NCBI GenBank assembly: GCA_002840765.1
Contig: PHCE01000026.1
Coordinates: 1 to 64,000, forward strand
Length of the DNA: 64,000 nt
Direction: 5' to 3'
Source: Betaproteobacteria bacterium HGW-Betaproteobacteria-7
GTDB taxonomy: Bacteria > Pseudomonadota > Gammaproteobacteria > Burkholderiales > Rhodocyclaceae
In this document: piece by piece, positions 57,728 through 64,000 of the stretch
Numbering within the stretch: the stretch's first letter is position 1
Layout: the number at the start of each line of letters is the position of its first letter
The notes under the pieces: model-generated
What the model was told of the DNA's origin: nothing
Databases searched by the model: none
The model's input: the letters and a program-made list of their open reading frames with translations, nothing else
Position numbers and translations under genes: made by a program

Positions 57728-58654
57728 TCAACTCCCCCGCATTTTCCCCATCGCCAGATTGGCCGCTGCTGTGCGGGTTTCGACCCCGAGCTTTTCGTAA
57801 ACATGCTCCAGATGCTTGTTCACCGTGCGTGGGCTGCTGCCGAGAATGTCGCCGATGTCCTTGCTGGTCTTGCCCTGGACCACCCAGTAGAGCACTTCGG
57901 CTTCGCGCTGGGTCAGGCGGAAGGCGGCGATCAGGGATTCGACGGCTGAGGCGTCGTTTTCCTCGCGCAGGACGACCAGCCATTCGTCGTCGCCGGTCTG
58001 GTCGTGGAAAGAGGCGAGCAGGCGGCGCTGGCCTTCGGCGACGAGCAGCGCCGTCGGTTCGCGCTGCTCCTTGCGGGCGGCGTTGGCGGCGGCGATCCAG
58101 GCGAGCAGTTCCTCAGGGGCGACGTGTTCCGGGTTGGCGAAGTAGTCGTTGAGCAGCTTGCGGGCGAGCGGCGTTTGCCAGACGATCTTGCCGTCGACGG
58201 CACGGACGGCGACGGTGGCCTGGCCGAAGGCATCGAGCGCGCTGCGCGCCTGTTTCATCTGGCGGGCGTTCTGCATGTGGGCGGCGATGCGTGCCAGGAC
58301 TTCGGCCGGGCGGATTGGCTTGGTCACGTAGTCGGCGCCGCCGGCCTGGAAGGCGGCGACGACGTGCTCGGTCTCGGTGAGGCCGGTCATGAAGACGATG
58401 GGAATGTGCTGCGTGCTGAAATCGGCCTTCAGCCGGCGGGCGACTTCGAAGCCGTCCATGCCGGGCATCAGCGCGTCGAGCAGGATGACGTCGGGCAGGC
58501 TCTGGCGGGCGCGTTGCAGCGCCGATTCGCCATTGGTCGCGACGAGTACGGTGTAGCCGGTTTCGTCCAGCGCATCGTGCAGCAGCGACAGATTTTCCGG
58601 GATGTCGTCCACGATCAGGACGATGTCGGAGATGGCGCGGTCAACTTGGTTCAT
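57728..58654 (-). CDS. Response regulator with LuxR-type DNA-binding domain
   Basis: 308 residues. The receiver domain has acidic pair DD at 16-17, phosphoacceptor Asp60 (VILLDALMPG) and the lysine in YVTKPIRPAE. A middle region of about 100 residues resembles a degenerate PAS domain (TVAVRAVDGKIVWQTPLARK). The C-terminal LuxR helix-turn-helix is seen in LTQREAEVLYWVVQGKTSKD and RTVNKHLEHVYEKL. It likely controls transcription after phosphorylation. There is no kinase next to it; the Cache kinase at 51265-53127 is the nearest candidate partner, though unlinked by operon. Confidence 0.92.
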   Translation of the reverse strand: MNQVDRAISDIVLIVDDIPENLSLLHDALDETGYTVLVATNGESALQRARQSLPDVILLDALMPGMDGFEVARRLKADFSTQHIPIVFMTGLTETEHVVAAFQAGGADYVTKPIRPAEVLARIAAHMQNARQMKQARSALDAFGQATVAVRAVDGKIVWQTPLARKLLNDYFANPEHVAPEELLAWIAAANAARKEQREPTALLVAEGQRRLLASFHDQTGDDEWLVVLREENDASAVESLIAAFRLTQREAEVLYWVVQGKTSKDIGDILGSSPRTVNKHLEHVYEKLGVETRTAAANLAMGKMRGS

Positions 58655-58685
58655 GGGGGATTTGTTGCTGACTGCCGCGGGCGGG

Positions 58686-59051
58686 CTAGATTTTCTTGGC
58701 GTTGCGCTCGCGCACGATGGGCGGCACGTACTTGACGGAAAACTGCCAGCCGTCCGCTGTATCTTTCAGCAGCAACGATTTCGAGTTGGCGCCGGGCTCG
58801 AAAACCGGCTCCTCAGAGCGCAGTTCGACGGCGCCGATACCTTTTATGACGCAGGCGCCAGGGAGCGTGACGAAGGCCGACTCGGCGGCGACCAGAATGA
58901 ACTGGCCGTCCTTGCTCTCGGAACAGGACAAGCCCTTCGGTACGCTTGCCGGATCGAGTTTCCAGGCGGCGCGCAGGGCGTCGAGGCCGTTGATCAGTTC
59001 GGCTGTGGTCTTGATCGCCAGACCGACTTCGATGGATTTCGTTTTCGCCAT
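58686..59051 (-). CDS. Hypothetical 121-residue protein
   Basis: Starts MAKTKSIEVGLAIKTTAEL and ends PPIVRERNAKKI. No signal peptide or membrane segment; mostly beta strand by eye, with one cysteine pair position (SCSES and GACVI). I do not recognise the family. It lies 31 bases upstream of the response regulator gene on the same strand and may share its transcript. Codon use is like its neighbours, so it is probably real. Confidence 0.6.
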   Translation of the reverse strand: MAKTKSIEVGLAIKTTAELINGLDALRAAWKLDPASVPKGLSCSESKDGQFILVAAESAFVTLPGACVIKGIGAVELRSEEPVFEPGANSKSLLLKDTADGWQFSVKYVPPIVRERNAKKI

Positions 59052-59188
59052 GCGCTTGCGTCTCCGTGGTGTCGCCGCGCCATTCTAATTGCCAGCGTCG
59101 ATCACGGCACGGTTTCTAAGCTTTTCCAGCGAACCGTTCGATCTTGGGGGCGGCCAGGAATCCGAGGAAGGCCTTCAGACTGGTGAAT

Positions 59189-59217
59189 GGGCGCTATCGC
59201 GCCCGCGACGGGCTTTT
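59189..59217 (+). promoter_or_regulatory. Two mutually exclusive hairpins ahead of the RND operon
   Basis: GGGCGC (59189-59194) pairs with GCGCCC (59199-59204) around TATC. Alternatively GCCCG (59201-59205) pairs with CGGGC (59209-59213) around CGA and is followed by TTTT (59214-59217). The two share 59201-59204, so only one can form. Either a weak terminator or an attenuator-like switch upstream of the adaptor gene at 59314. The rest of the 59052-59313 gap has no gene, except a possible 25-codon minus-strand relic. Confidence 0.35.
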
Positions 59218-59313
59218 CCATTCAGATTCAGTTCATCTGTGTACGGCTAAATTGCCGACCCTTTGCCGCGCGCTTGCTGCGGACAGCCTCCTTTCACTTA
59301 GTCGAGTCTTTGC

Positions 59314-60378
59314 ATGAACAAACCTTTTCCCCTGGCGATCGCCTTGTATCTGCTGGCTTGCGGCCTGGTCAGCGCCGCCACCAACCTGGATGTTTCGGAG
59401 AGTCAGCGCCAGGCATTGGGAATCGAAACCCAGGTTGCGGGAAGTGCTGCGACCGCGAATTCCCGCCTGCCGGCGCGTGTCGAAGTGCCGCCTGCGCAGA
59501 TCCGCATCCTGGCCGCGCCGGTCGCTGGGCTGGTCGATATGCTGGCCGTCGTGCCCGGAGAGCAGGTACGCCGTGGCCAGGTACTGGCCCGCCTGAAGAG
59601 TCCGCAGGCGCTCGAGTTGCAGCGCGATGTCCTGCAGTCGGGGGCGCAAGCGACCTTGTGGCGGCAGAATCTGCAGCGTGACGAACAACTGTTCGCCGAA
59701 GGCCTGATCGCCGAATCCCGCCTGCAGGGCACGCGGGCGGCAGCGAGCCAGGCGTTCGCCCAACAGGCCGAGCGCAGCCGGGGCTTGCAGCTTGCCGGCG
59801 GCACGCCCGGCAAGCTCGGCGACTCTCTGGCGCTGGTGGCTACAATCGATGGCGTCGTGCTCGAGCAGAGCGCGCAACTCGGCCAGCGCGTCGAGGCGGC
59901 CATGCCGATCTACCGGCTGGCCAGCCTGTCACCGCTGTGGCTGGAAATTCAGGTGCCAATGTCTGTCGCCGCGACTTTGCGCAAGGGCATGTCGCTGAAA
60001 GTGGTCAATCCGGCATTGCCAGGCAAATTGGTGGCTATCGGTCGCTCCGTCGATCCGCTCAGCCAGAGTGTTCTGGTGCGCGGGGAGATCCACGCTGGCG
60101 CCGAACAGCTGATACCGGGCCAGTTGCTCGAAGTTGAGCTCGACAGTCAGGCCGGGCAGGGCGTCCAGTTGCCGTCTTCAGCCGTCGTCCGCCATGCCGG
60201 TGCCGCGCTGGTATTCGTCGCCGGTTCAGCCCCGGGGGCTTTCGCCGCCCGTACCGTCAGCATCGTCGGCCAGGGCGGCAATATGGTCCGGGTTGATGGC
60301 GTTCGGCCGGGAGAAACGGTCGTCATCAAGGGCGCCTCCGGACTGAAAGCCATGCTGGGCGAGAGTGGGGGCCAGTAA
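59314..60378 (+). CDS. RND efflux periplasmic adaptor (CzcB/CusB-like membrane fusion protein)
   Basis: 354 residues with a signal peptide (LYLLACGLVSAA). A lipoyl-like region (VAGLVDMLAVVPGEQVRRGQVLARLKSP), an alpha-helical hairpin (about residues 95-150) and beta-barrel domains (ATIDGVVLEQSAQLGQRV, PLWLEIQVPMSVA) follow, the usual order. It links the inner-membrane pump to the outer-membrane channel. It overlaps the pump gene by one base (TAATG). No N-terminal metal-binding methionine or histidine cluster is obvious. Confidence 0.92.
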   Translation: MNKPFPLAIALYLLACGLVSAATNLDVSESQRQALGIETQVAGSAATANSRLPARVEVPPAQIRILAAPVAGLVDMLAVVPGEQVRRGQVLARLKSPQALELQRDVLQSGAQATLWRQNLQRDEQLFAEGLIAESRLQGTRAAASQAFAQQAERSRGLQLAGGTPGKLGDSLALVATIDGVVLEQSAQLGQRVEAAMPIYRLASLSPLWLEIQVPMSVAATLRKGMSLKVVNPALPGKLVAIGRSVDPLSQSVLVRGEIHAGAEQLIPGQLLEVELDSQAGQGVQLPSSAVVRHAGAALVFVAGSAPGAFAARTVSIVGQGGNMVRVDGVRPGETVVIKGASGLKAMLGESGGQ

Positions 60379-63300
60379 TGCTGAGTGCACTGATCCGTTT
60401 TTCGCTGACCCAGCGCCTGCTCATCCTGGTGTTGACGGCGGTACTCGTCGGCGCCGGGATCGTGGCTTTTCGCGGGCTGTCGATCGATGCCTTCCCCGAT
60501 GTGTCGACGACCCAGGTCAAGATCATTCTGAAAGCGCCGGGCATGACGCCCGAGGAGGTTGAGTCCCGCCTGGCCGTGCCGGTCGAGCAGGAGTTGCTCG
60601 GCATCCCTCGGCAACGCTTGCTGCGCTCGACATCGAAATACGCGCTGACCGACATCACGCTGGATTTCGAGGATGGAACCGATATCTACTGGGCGCGCCA
60701 GCAAGTCGGCGAACGCCTGGCCGCCGCCATGGGCAATCTGCCGCCCGGCGCGACCGGCGGCATGGCGCCGATCACCACGCCGCTCGGCGAGATGTTCATG
60801 TTCACCATCGAGGGCGATCTGCCGCTGGACGAAAAACGGGCCTTGCTCGACTGGGTGATTCGCCCGCAATTGCGAACATTGCCCGGCGTCGCCGAAGTCA
60901 ATAGTTTGGGCGGCAAGGTACAGACCTACGAGGTGGTGCCCAATCCGCAGTTGCTGGCAGCGCGCGGCCTCGCCCTGGCGGATGTTGAAGCGGTGCTGGT
61001 GGCGAATAACCGTAACGATGGTGCCGGCCGTCTGACCGATGGCGAGGAATCGCTGCTGGTCCGGGCCGAAGGGGCCATCGTCACGCTCGATGACGTGCGG
61101 GCCATCGTCGTGAAAACCTCGGGTGGGCAGATTGTCCGCATCGGCGACATCGCCGATGTTCGCCTCGGCGCGCTGACCCGCTATGGCGCGGTGACGCGCA
61201 ACGGCGAGGGCGAAGCGGTGCAGGGCCTGGTGCTCGGTTTGCGCGGCGCCAACGCCCAGGCCGTGGTTGACGGCGTCAAGCAGCGGCTGGCGGAAATCGC
61301 CCCCAGTTTGCCCGAGGGTATCCATATCGAAGCTTTTTATGACCGGGGAACGCTGGTCCAGCGGGCGGTTGGCACGGTGTCCAAGGCCTTGCTCGAGGCC
61401 ATCGTGCTGGTCGTCATCCTGCTCCTCGCCTTTCTCGGCAACCTGCGGTCGGCCCTGGTTGTCGCCCTGATGCTGCCCTTGTCGGCGCTGGCGACCTTCA
61501 TCCTGATGCGGCTCTTCGGCCTCTCGGCCAACCTGATGAGTCTGGGCGGCCTGGCCATCGCCATCGGCATGCTGGTCGATGCCGCCGTGGTCGTCGTCGA
61601 GAATGTCGAAAGCCAGCTGTCCGAGGCCCCCGAGAAGCTGCCGACCCTGCACCTGATTTTCCGCGCAGCCCGCGAGGTGGCCATGCCGGTCGCCTCGGGC
61701 ATCGTCATCATCATCATCGTCTTTCTGCCGCTGCTGACCCTGCAGGGCCTGGAAGGCAAGATGTTCGGGCCGGTGGCACTGACCATTGTCTTCGCGCTGT
61801 CCTCGTCGCTGTTGCTGTCGCTGACCGTGGTGCCGGTGCTGGCTTCCTATCTGATTCGCCGCGGGATACATCACGATCCCTGGCTGGTCAGGAATATGGC
61901 CAAGGCCTACGACCGCGTCCTCGATTCCGCGTTCACGCATTCGCGCATCTACATCATTGCCGCCCTGGTCGCCTTGCTGGCTGCTGGTGGCGCCTTTCTG
62001 GCGCTGGGCAAAAGCTTCATGCCGACAATGGACGAGGGCGATCTGATCATGCAGCTGGAAAAGCTCCCGTCGATCGGTCTGGAGCAAACCATCGCCCTCG
62101 ACCTGCGCGTCCAGCAAGCGATCCTGGCCAAGGTGCCGGAGGTCAAGGCCATCGTTGCCCGGGCCGGTGCCGACGAACTCGGTCTCGATCCGATGGGACT
62201 GAACCAGACGGACACCTTCATGGTGCTCAACCCCCGTTCCACCTGGCGCGAGCCGGACCCGGCCTGGCTGGCCGATCAGTTGCGCACGGTGATGAACGAT
62301 TTCCCCGGCATCGGCTATTCCTTCACCCAGCCGATCGACATGCGGGTATCGGAAATGCTGACCGGCGTTCGCGGTGACCTGGCGATCAAGGTCTACGGTC
62401 CCGACCTGGGGCAACTGAATCGTCTGGCGGCTGAAATAGAAAAATCAGTCAGCAAGATTCGCGGCGCCGAGGATACCTTCACCCTGAAGAATGACGGTGT
62501 CCAGTACCTCAAATTGGTCATCGACCGCTTGGCCGCCGGTCGTGTCGGACTCAACGTCGATAGCATCCAGAATGATCTGAAAACCTTGCTGGAAGGCCGC
62601 AACGTCGGCACGGTGATCGACGCCGGACGGCGGATCCCGGTGGTCCTGCGCGGACCGGACAGCTTGCAAGTCTCGCCAGCCGATTTTGCCGACCTGCGCA
62701 TTTCGCTGCCGGACGGCGGCAGCGTTCCGCTGGCCAGCGTTGCCCGCATCGAGCGCATCGATGGTCCGGTCAAGGTGGATCGCGAAAATGCCCAGCGTTA
62801 CGTGGTCGTCCAGTCCAACGTCCGGGATCGCGACCTGGTCGGCTTCGTCGACGAGGCCAAGGCCAGCGTGGCCAGTGAGGTCACCCTGCCGCCCGGCTAT
62901 CGCCTGGCCTGGGGTGGCCAGTTCGAGAACCAGCAACGGGCGGCGGCGCGCCTGATGGTCGTGGTGCCGGTGGCCCTGGCGCTGATTTTCTTCCTGCTGT
63001 TTTCCACCTTCGGCTCGGTGCGCCAGGCGCTTCTCGTCCTGTCGAACATACCGTTTGCCATGATCGGCGGCATCTTCGCCCTGCTGCTGACCGGCGAATA
63101 CCTGTCGGTGCCGGCCTCGGTGGGTTTCATCGCGCTGCTCGGGATTGCCGTGCTCAATGGTGTCGTCATGGTTACCTATTTCAATCAGCTGTTGCTGCGC
63201 GGATTGCCGATTGCCGAGGTGGTGATCGAGGGGGCCAAACGTCGGCTGCGCCCGGTGATGATGACCGCTTCGATTGCCACCTTCGGCCTGGTGCCGATGC

Positions 63301-63461
63301 TGTTCGCCACCGGTCCGGGATCGGAGGTGCAACGGCCGTTGGCCATCGTCGTCATCGGCGGCCTGCTGACCTCGACCGCCCTGACGCTGGTGCTGCTGCC
63401 CATCTTCTTCCGCCGCTTCGGAGTCGCGCCGCACAACTCGTTGAATGAGGGAATTGCATGA
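60378..63461 (+). CDS. Heavy-metal RND efflux pump (CzcA/CusA family)
   Basis: 1027 residues, twelve membrane helices with two large periplasmic loops. The N-terminus (LIRFSLTQRLLILVLTAVL, then SIDAFPDVSTTQVKI) is the HME-RND signature. The fourth-helix proton-relay region reads LAIAIGMLVDAAVVVVEN: the central Asp and later Glu are kept, but the extra Asp of CzcA-type DFG is Ala, as in monovalent-ion (CusA) pumps. Against that, the DEGDLIMQLEKLP stretch has Gln at the place I align with a CusA metal-binding methionine. Substrate therefore open (Zn/Co/Cd, Ni or Cu/Ag). Confidence 0.93.
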   Translation: MLSALIRFSLTQRLLILVLTAVLVGAGIVAFRGLSIDAFPDVSTTQVKIILKAPGMTPEEVESRLAVPVEQELLGIPRQRLLRSTSKYALTDITLDFEDGTDIYWARQQVGERLAAAMGNLPPGATGGMAPITTPLGEMFMFTIEGDLPLDEKRALLDWVIRPQLRTLPGVAEVNSLGGKVQTYEVVPNPQLLAARGLALADVEAVLVANNRNDGAGRLTDGEESLLVRAEGAIVTLDDVRAIVVKTSGGQIVRIGDIADVRLGALTRYGAVTRNGEGEAVQGLVLGLRGANAQAVVDGVKQRLAEIAPSLPEGIHIEAFYDRGTLVQRAVGTVSKALLEAIVLVVILLLAFLGNLRSALVVALMLPLSALATFILMRLFGLSANLMSLGGLAIAIGMLVDAAVVVVENVESQLSEAPEKLPTLHLIFRAAREVAMPVASGIVIIIIVFLPLLTLQGLEGKMFGPVALTIVFALSSSLLLSLTVVPVLASYLIRRGIHHDPWLVRNMAKAYDRVLDSAFTHSRIYIIAALVALLAAGGAFLALGKSFMPTMDEGDLIMQLEKLPSIGLEQTIALDLRVQQAILAKVPEVKAIVARAGADELGLDPMGLNQTDTFMVLNPRSTWREPDPAWLADQLRTVMNDFPGIGYSFTQPIDMRVSEMLTGVRGDLAIKVYGPDLGQLNRLAAEIEKSVSKIRGAEDTFTLKNDGVQYLKLVIDRLAAGRVGLNVDSIQNDLKTLLEGRNVGTVIDAGRRIPVVLRGPDSLQVSPADFADLRISLPDGGSVPLASVARIERIDGPVKVDRENAQRYVVVQSNVRDRDLVGFVDEAKASVASEVTLPPGYRLAWGGQFENQQRAAARLMVVVPVALALIFFLLFSTFGSVRQALLVLSNIPFAMIGGIFALLLTGEYLSVPASVGFIALLGIAVLNGVVMVTYFNQLLLRGLPIAEVVIEGAKRRLRPVMMTASIATFGLVPMLFATGPGSEVQRPLAIVVIGGLLTSTALTLVLLPIFFRRFGVAPHNSLNEGIA

Positions 63462-63760
63462 GTAACGTATTGATGACCCTGGTCATGCCCAATGAATTGG
63501 CCCAGGAAATCGAGGACTTGCTGCTGTCGCGCCCCGATCTGGTCAAGGGCTTTACCGCTACCCAGGCCGAGGGGCACGGCGCGTCCGTGGAGCTGGTCGA
63601 GGCAGGCGAACTGGTTGCCGGCCATGTGCCGCGCACGGTGATCCGCTCCGCTGGCAGCGAAACCGACATGCGGGCCGTCATTGCCCTGATCAAGGCGGAA
63701 CTGCCGCGCGCCAATCTCTATTTCTGGCTGGTGCCGGTGATTGAAATGGGGCGCCTATGA
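63458..63760 (+). CDS. DUF3240-like small protein of the RND operon
   Basis: 100 residues with a ferredoxin-like alternation resembling PII-like proteins: MSNVLMTLVMPNELAQEIED at the start and YFWLVPVIEMGRL at the end. DUF3240 proteins are found inside czc-type operons; their action is unknown, possibly sensing or regulation of the pump. It overlaps the pump gene and the channel gene by 4 bases each, so it is produced in step with the complex. Confidence 0.8.
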   Translation: MSNVLMTLVMPNELAQEIEDLLLSRPDLVKGFTATQAEGHGASVELVEAGELVAGHVPRTVIRSAGSETDMRAVIALIKAELPRANLYFWLVPVIEMGRL

Positions 63761-64000
63761 AACGCTTGTCATGGATGTCCCTGTTCCTGTGGACCAATGT
63801 CGCAGTAGCTGGGGCTTTGCCGGGGCTACCGCCGGACGAAGTCGTCCGCGAAACGCTACGGGCGCATCCCGATGCGCAGGCCGCCAGCAGCGAAATTCGC
63901 TACGAGACGGCCAATCGGGAACGGCTGGAAGCCGGTAGCTACGAATGGAACATGCGTCTGGGTGGCCAGCAACGGAAAAGCAGTCCGGCGATCGGCGAAA
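63757..64000 (+). CDS. RND outer-membrane channel (CzcC/TolC-like), 5' part only
   Basis: The first 81 codons are in the window; the gene runs off the end. Signal peptide MKRLSWMSLFLWTNVAVAG is followed by LPPDEVVRETLRAHPDAQAA and SSEIRYETANRERLEAGSYEWNM, the typical start of the first helical repeat of outer-membrane efflux proteins. Position after adaptor and pump supports CzcC. Gene order B-A-DUF3240-C differs from the classical C-B-A. Confidence 0.85.
   Translation, partial: MKRLSWMSLFLWTNVAVAGALPGLPPDEVVRETLRAHPDAQAASSEIRYETANRERLEAGSYEWNMRLGGQQRKSSPAIGE

Noticed and set aside
59110-59190. Minus-strand 20-25-codon stretch ending KIERFAGKA-stop
   Set aside because: Looks coding but is too short to identify and is closed upstream by a stop.
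60147-62414. 755-codon open frame on - strand
   Set aside because: Antisense to the RND adaptor and pump; repetitive Q/H/D-rich shadow.

Overview
The window looks like chromosomal DNA of a GC-rich betaproteobacterium, most likely of the Rhodocyclales (Dechloromonas/Azonexus-like). That placement is inferred from gene order, protein style and the mix of respiratory, lactate and c-di-GMP genes. It rests on recognition only, not on a search.

Layout. 1-4439: end of a type VI secretion (T6SS) cargo module: a truncated vgrG, a Tle3-type lipase effector, its lipoprotein immunity protein, a broken second copy of an effector segment, and a Tli4-type immunity gene fused to that fragment. 4524-8905: glnD and map (minus) divergent from a dTDP-rhamnose reductase. 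8908-23821: the long envelope/translation superoperon rpsB-tsf-pyrH-frr-uppS-cdsA-dxr-rseP-bamA-skp-lpxD-fabZ-lpxA-lpxB-rnhB-rRNA methyltransferase. 23818-37644: a PEP/lactate block: ppsR and ppc, a universal stress protein, a D-lactate dehydrogenase, lutABC (L-lactate), a divergent FadR-type regulator with three visible operators, and ppsA. Together these can take lactate to pyruvate, PEP and oxaloacetate. A roughly 420 bp element with inverted-repeat ends sits between the D- and L-lactate genes.

37674-46002: a YeeE/YedE transporter, a CopD-like protein, MsbA, two LPS-kinase-like proteins (one fused to a large barrel-like domain), a cytochrome c'-like lipoprotein, and a TetR regulator divergent from a class II aldolase. 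45999-59051: a signalling-rich stretch: a 1536-residue CheB-CheR-PAS-GGDEF-EAL protein, a VOC protein, a Cache histidine kinase, a decayed segment, a compact three-gene operon (unknown 138-residue protein, double-P-loop KaiC-like ATPase, coiled-coil GGDEF-EAL enzyme), and a LuxR-type response regulator. 59314-64000: a heavy-metal RND efflux operon (adaptor, pump, DUF3240-like protein, start of the outer-membrane channel), cut by the window end.

The best candidate for an undescribed system is the translationally coupled operon at 53900-57506, which joins a KaiC-family ATPase to c-di-GMP turnover through an unrecognised small protein. Second is the T6SS immunity gene whose start codon appears to have been lost at a recombination junction with an effector fragment. 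I saw no tRNA, rRNA, CRISPR array or complete insertion sequence.
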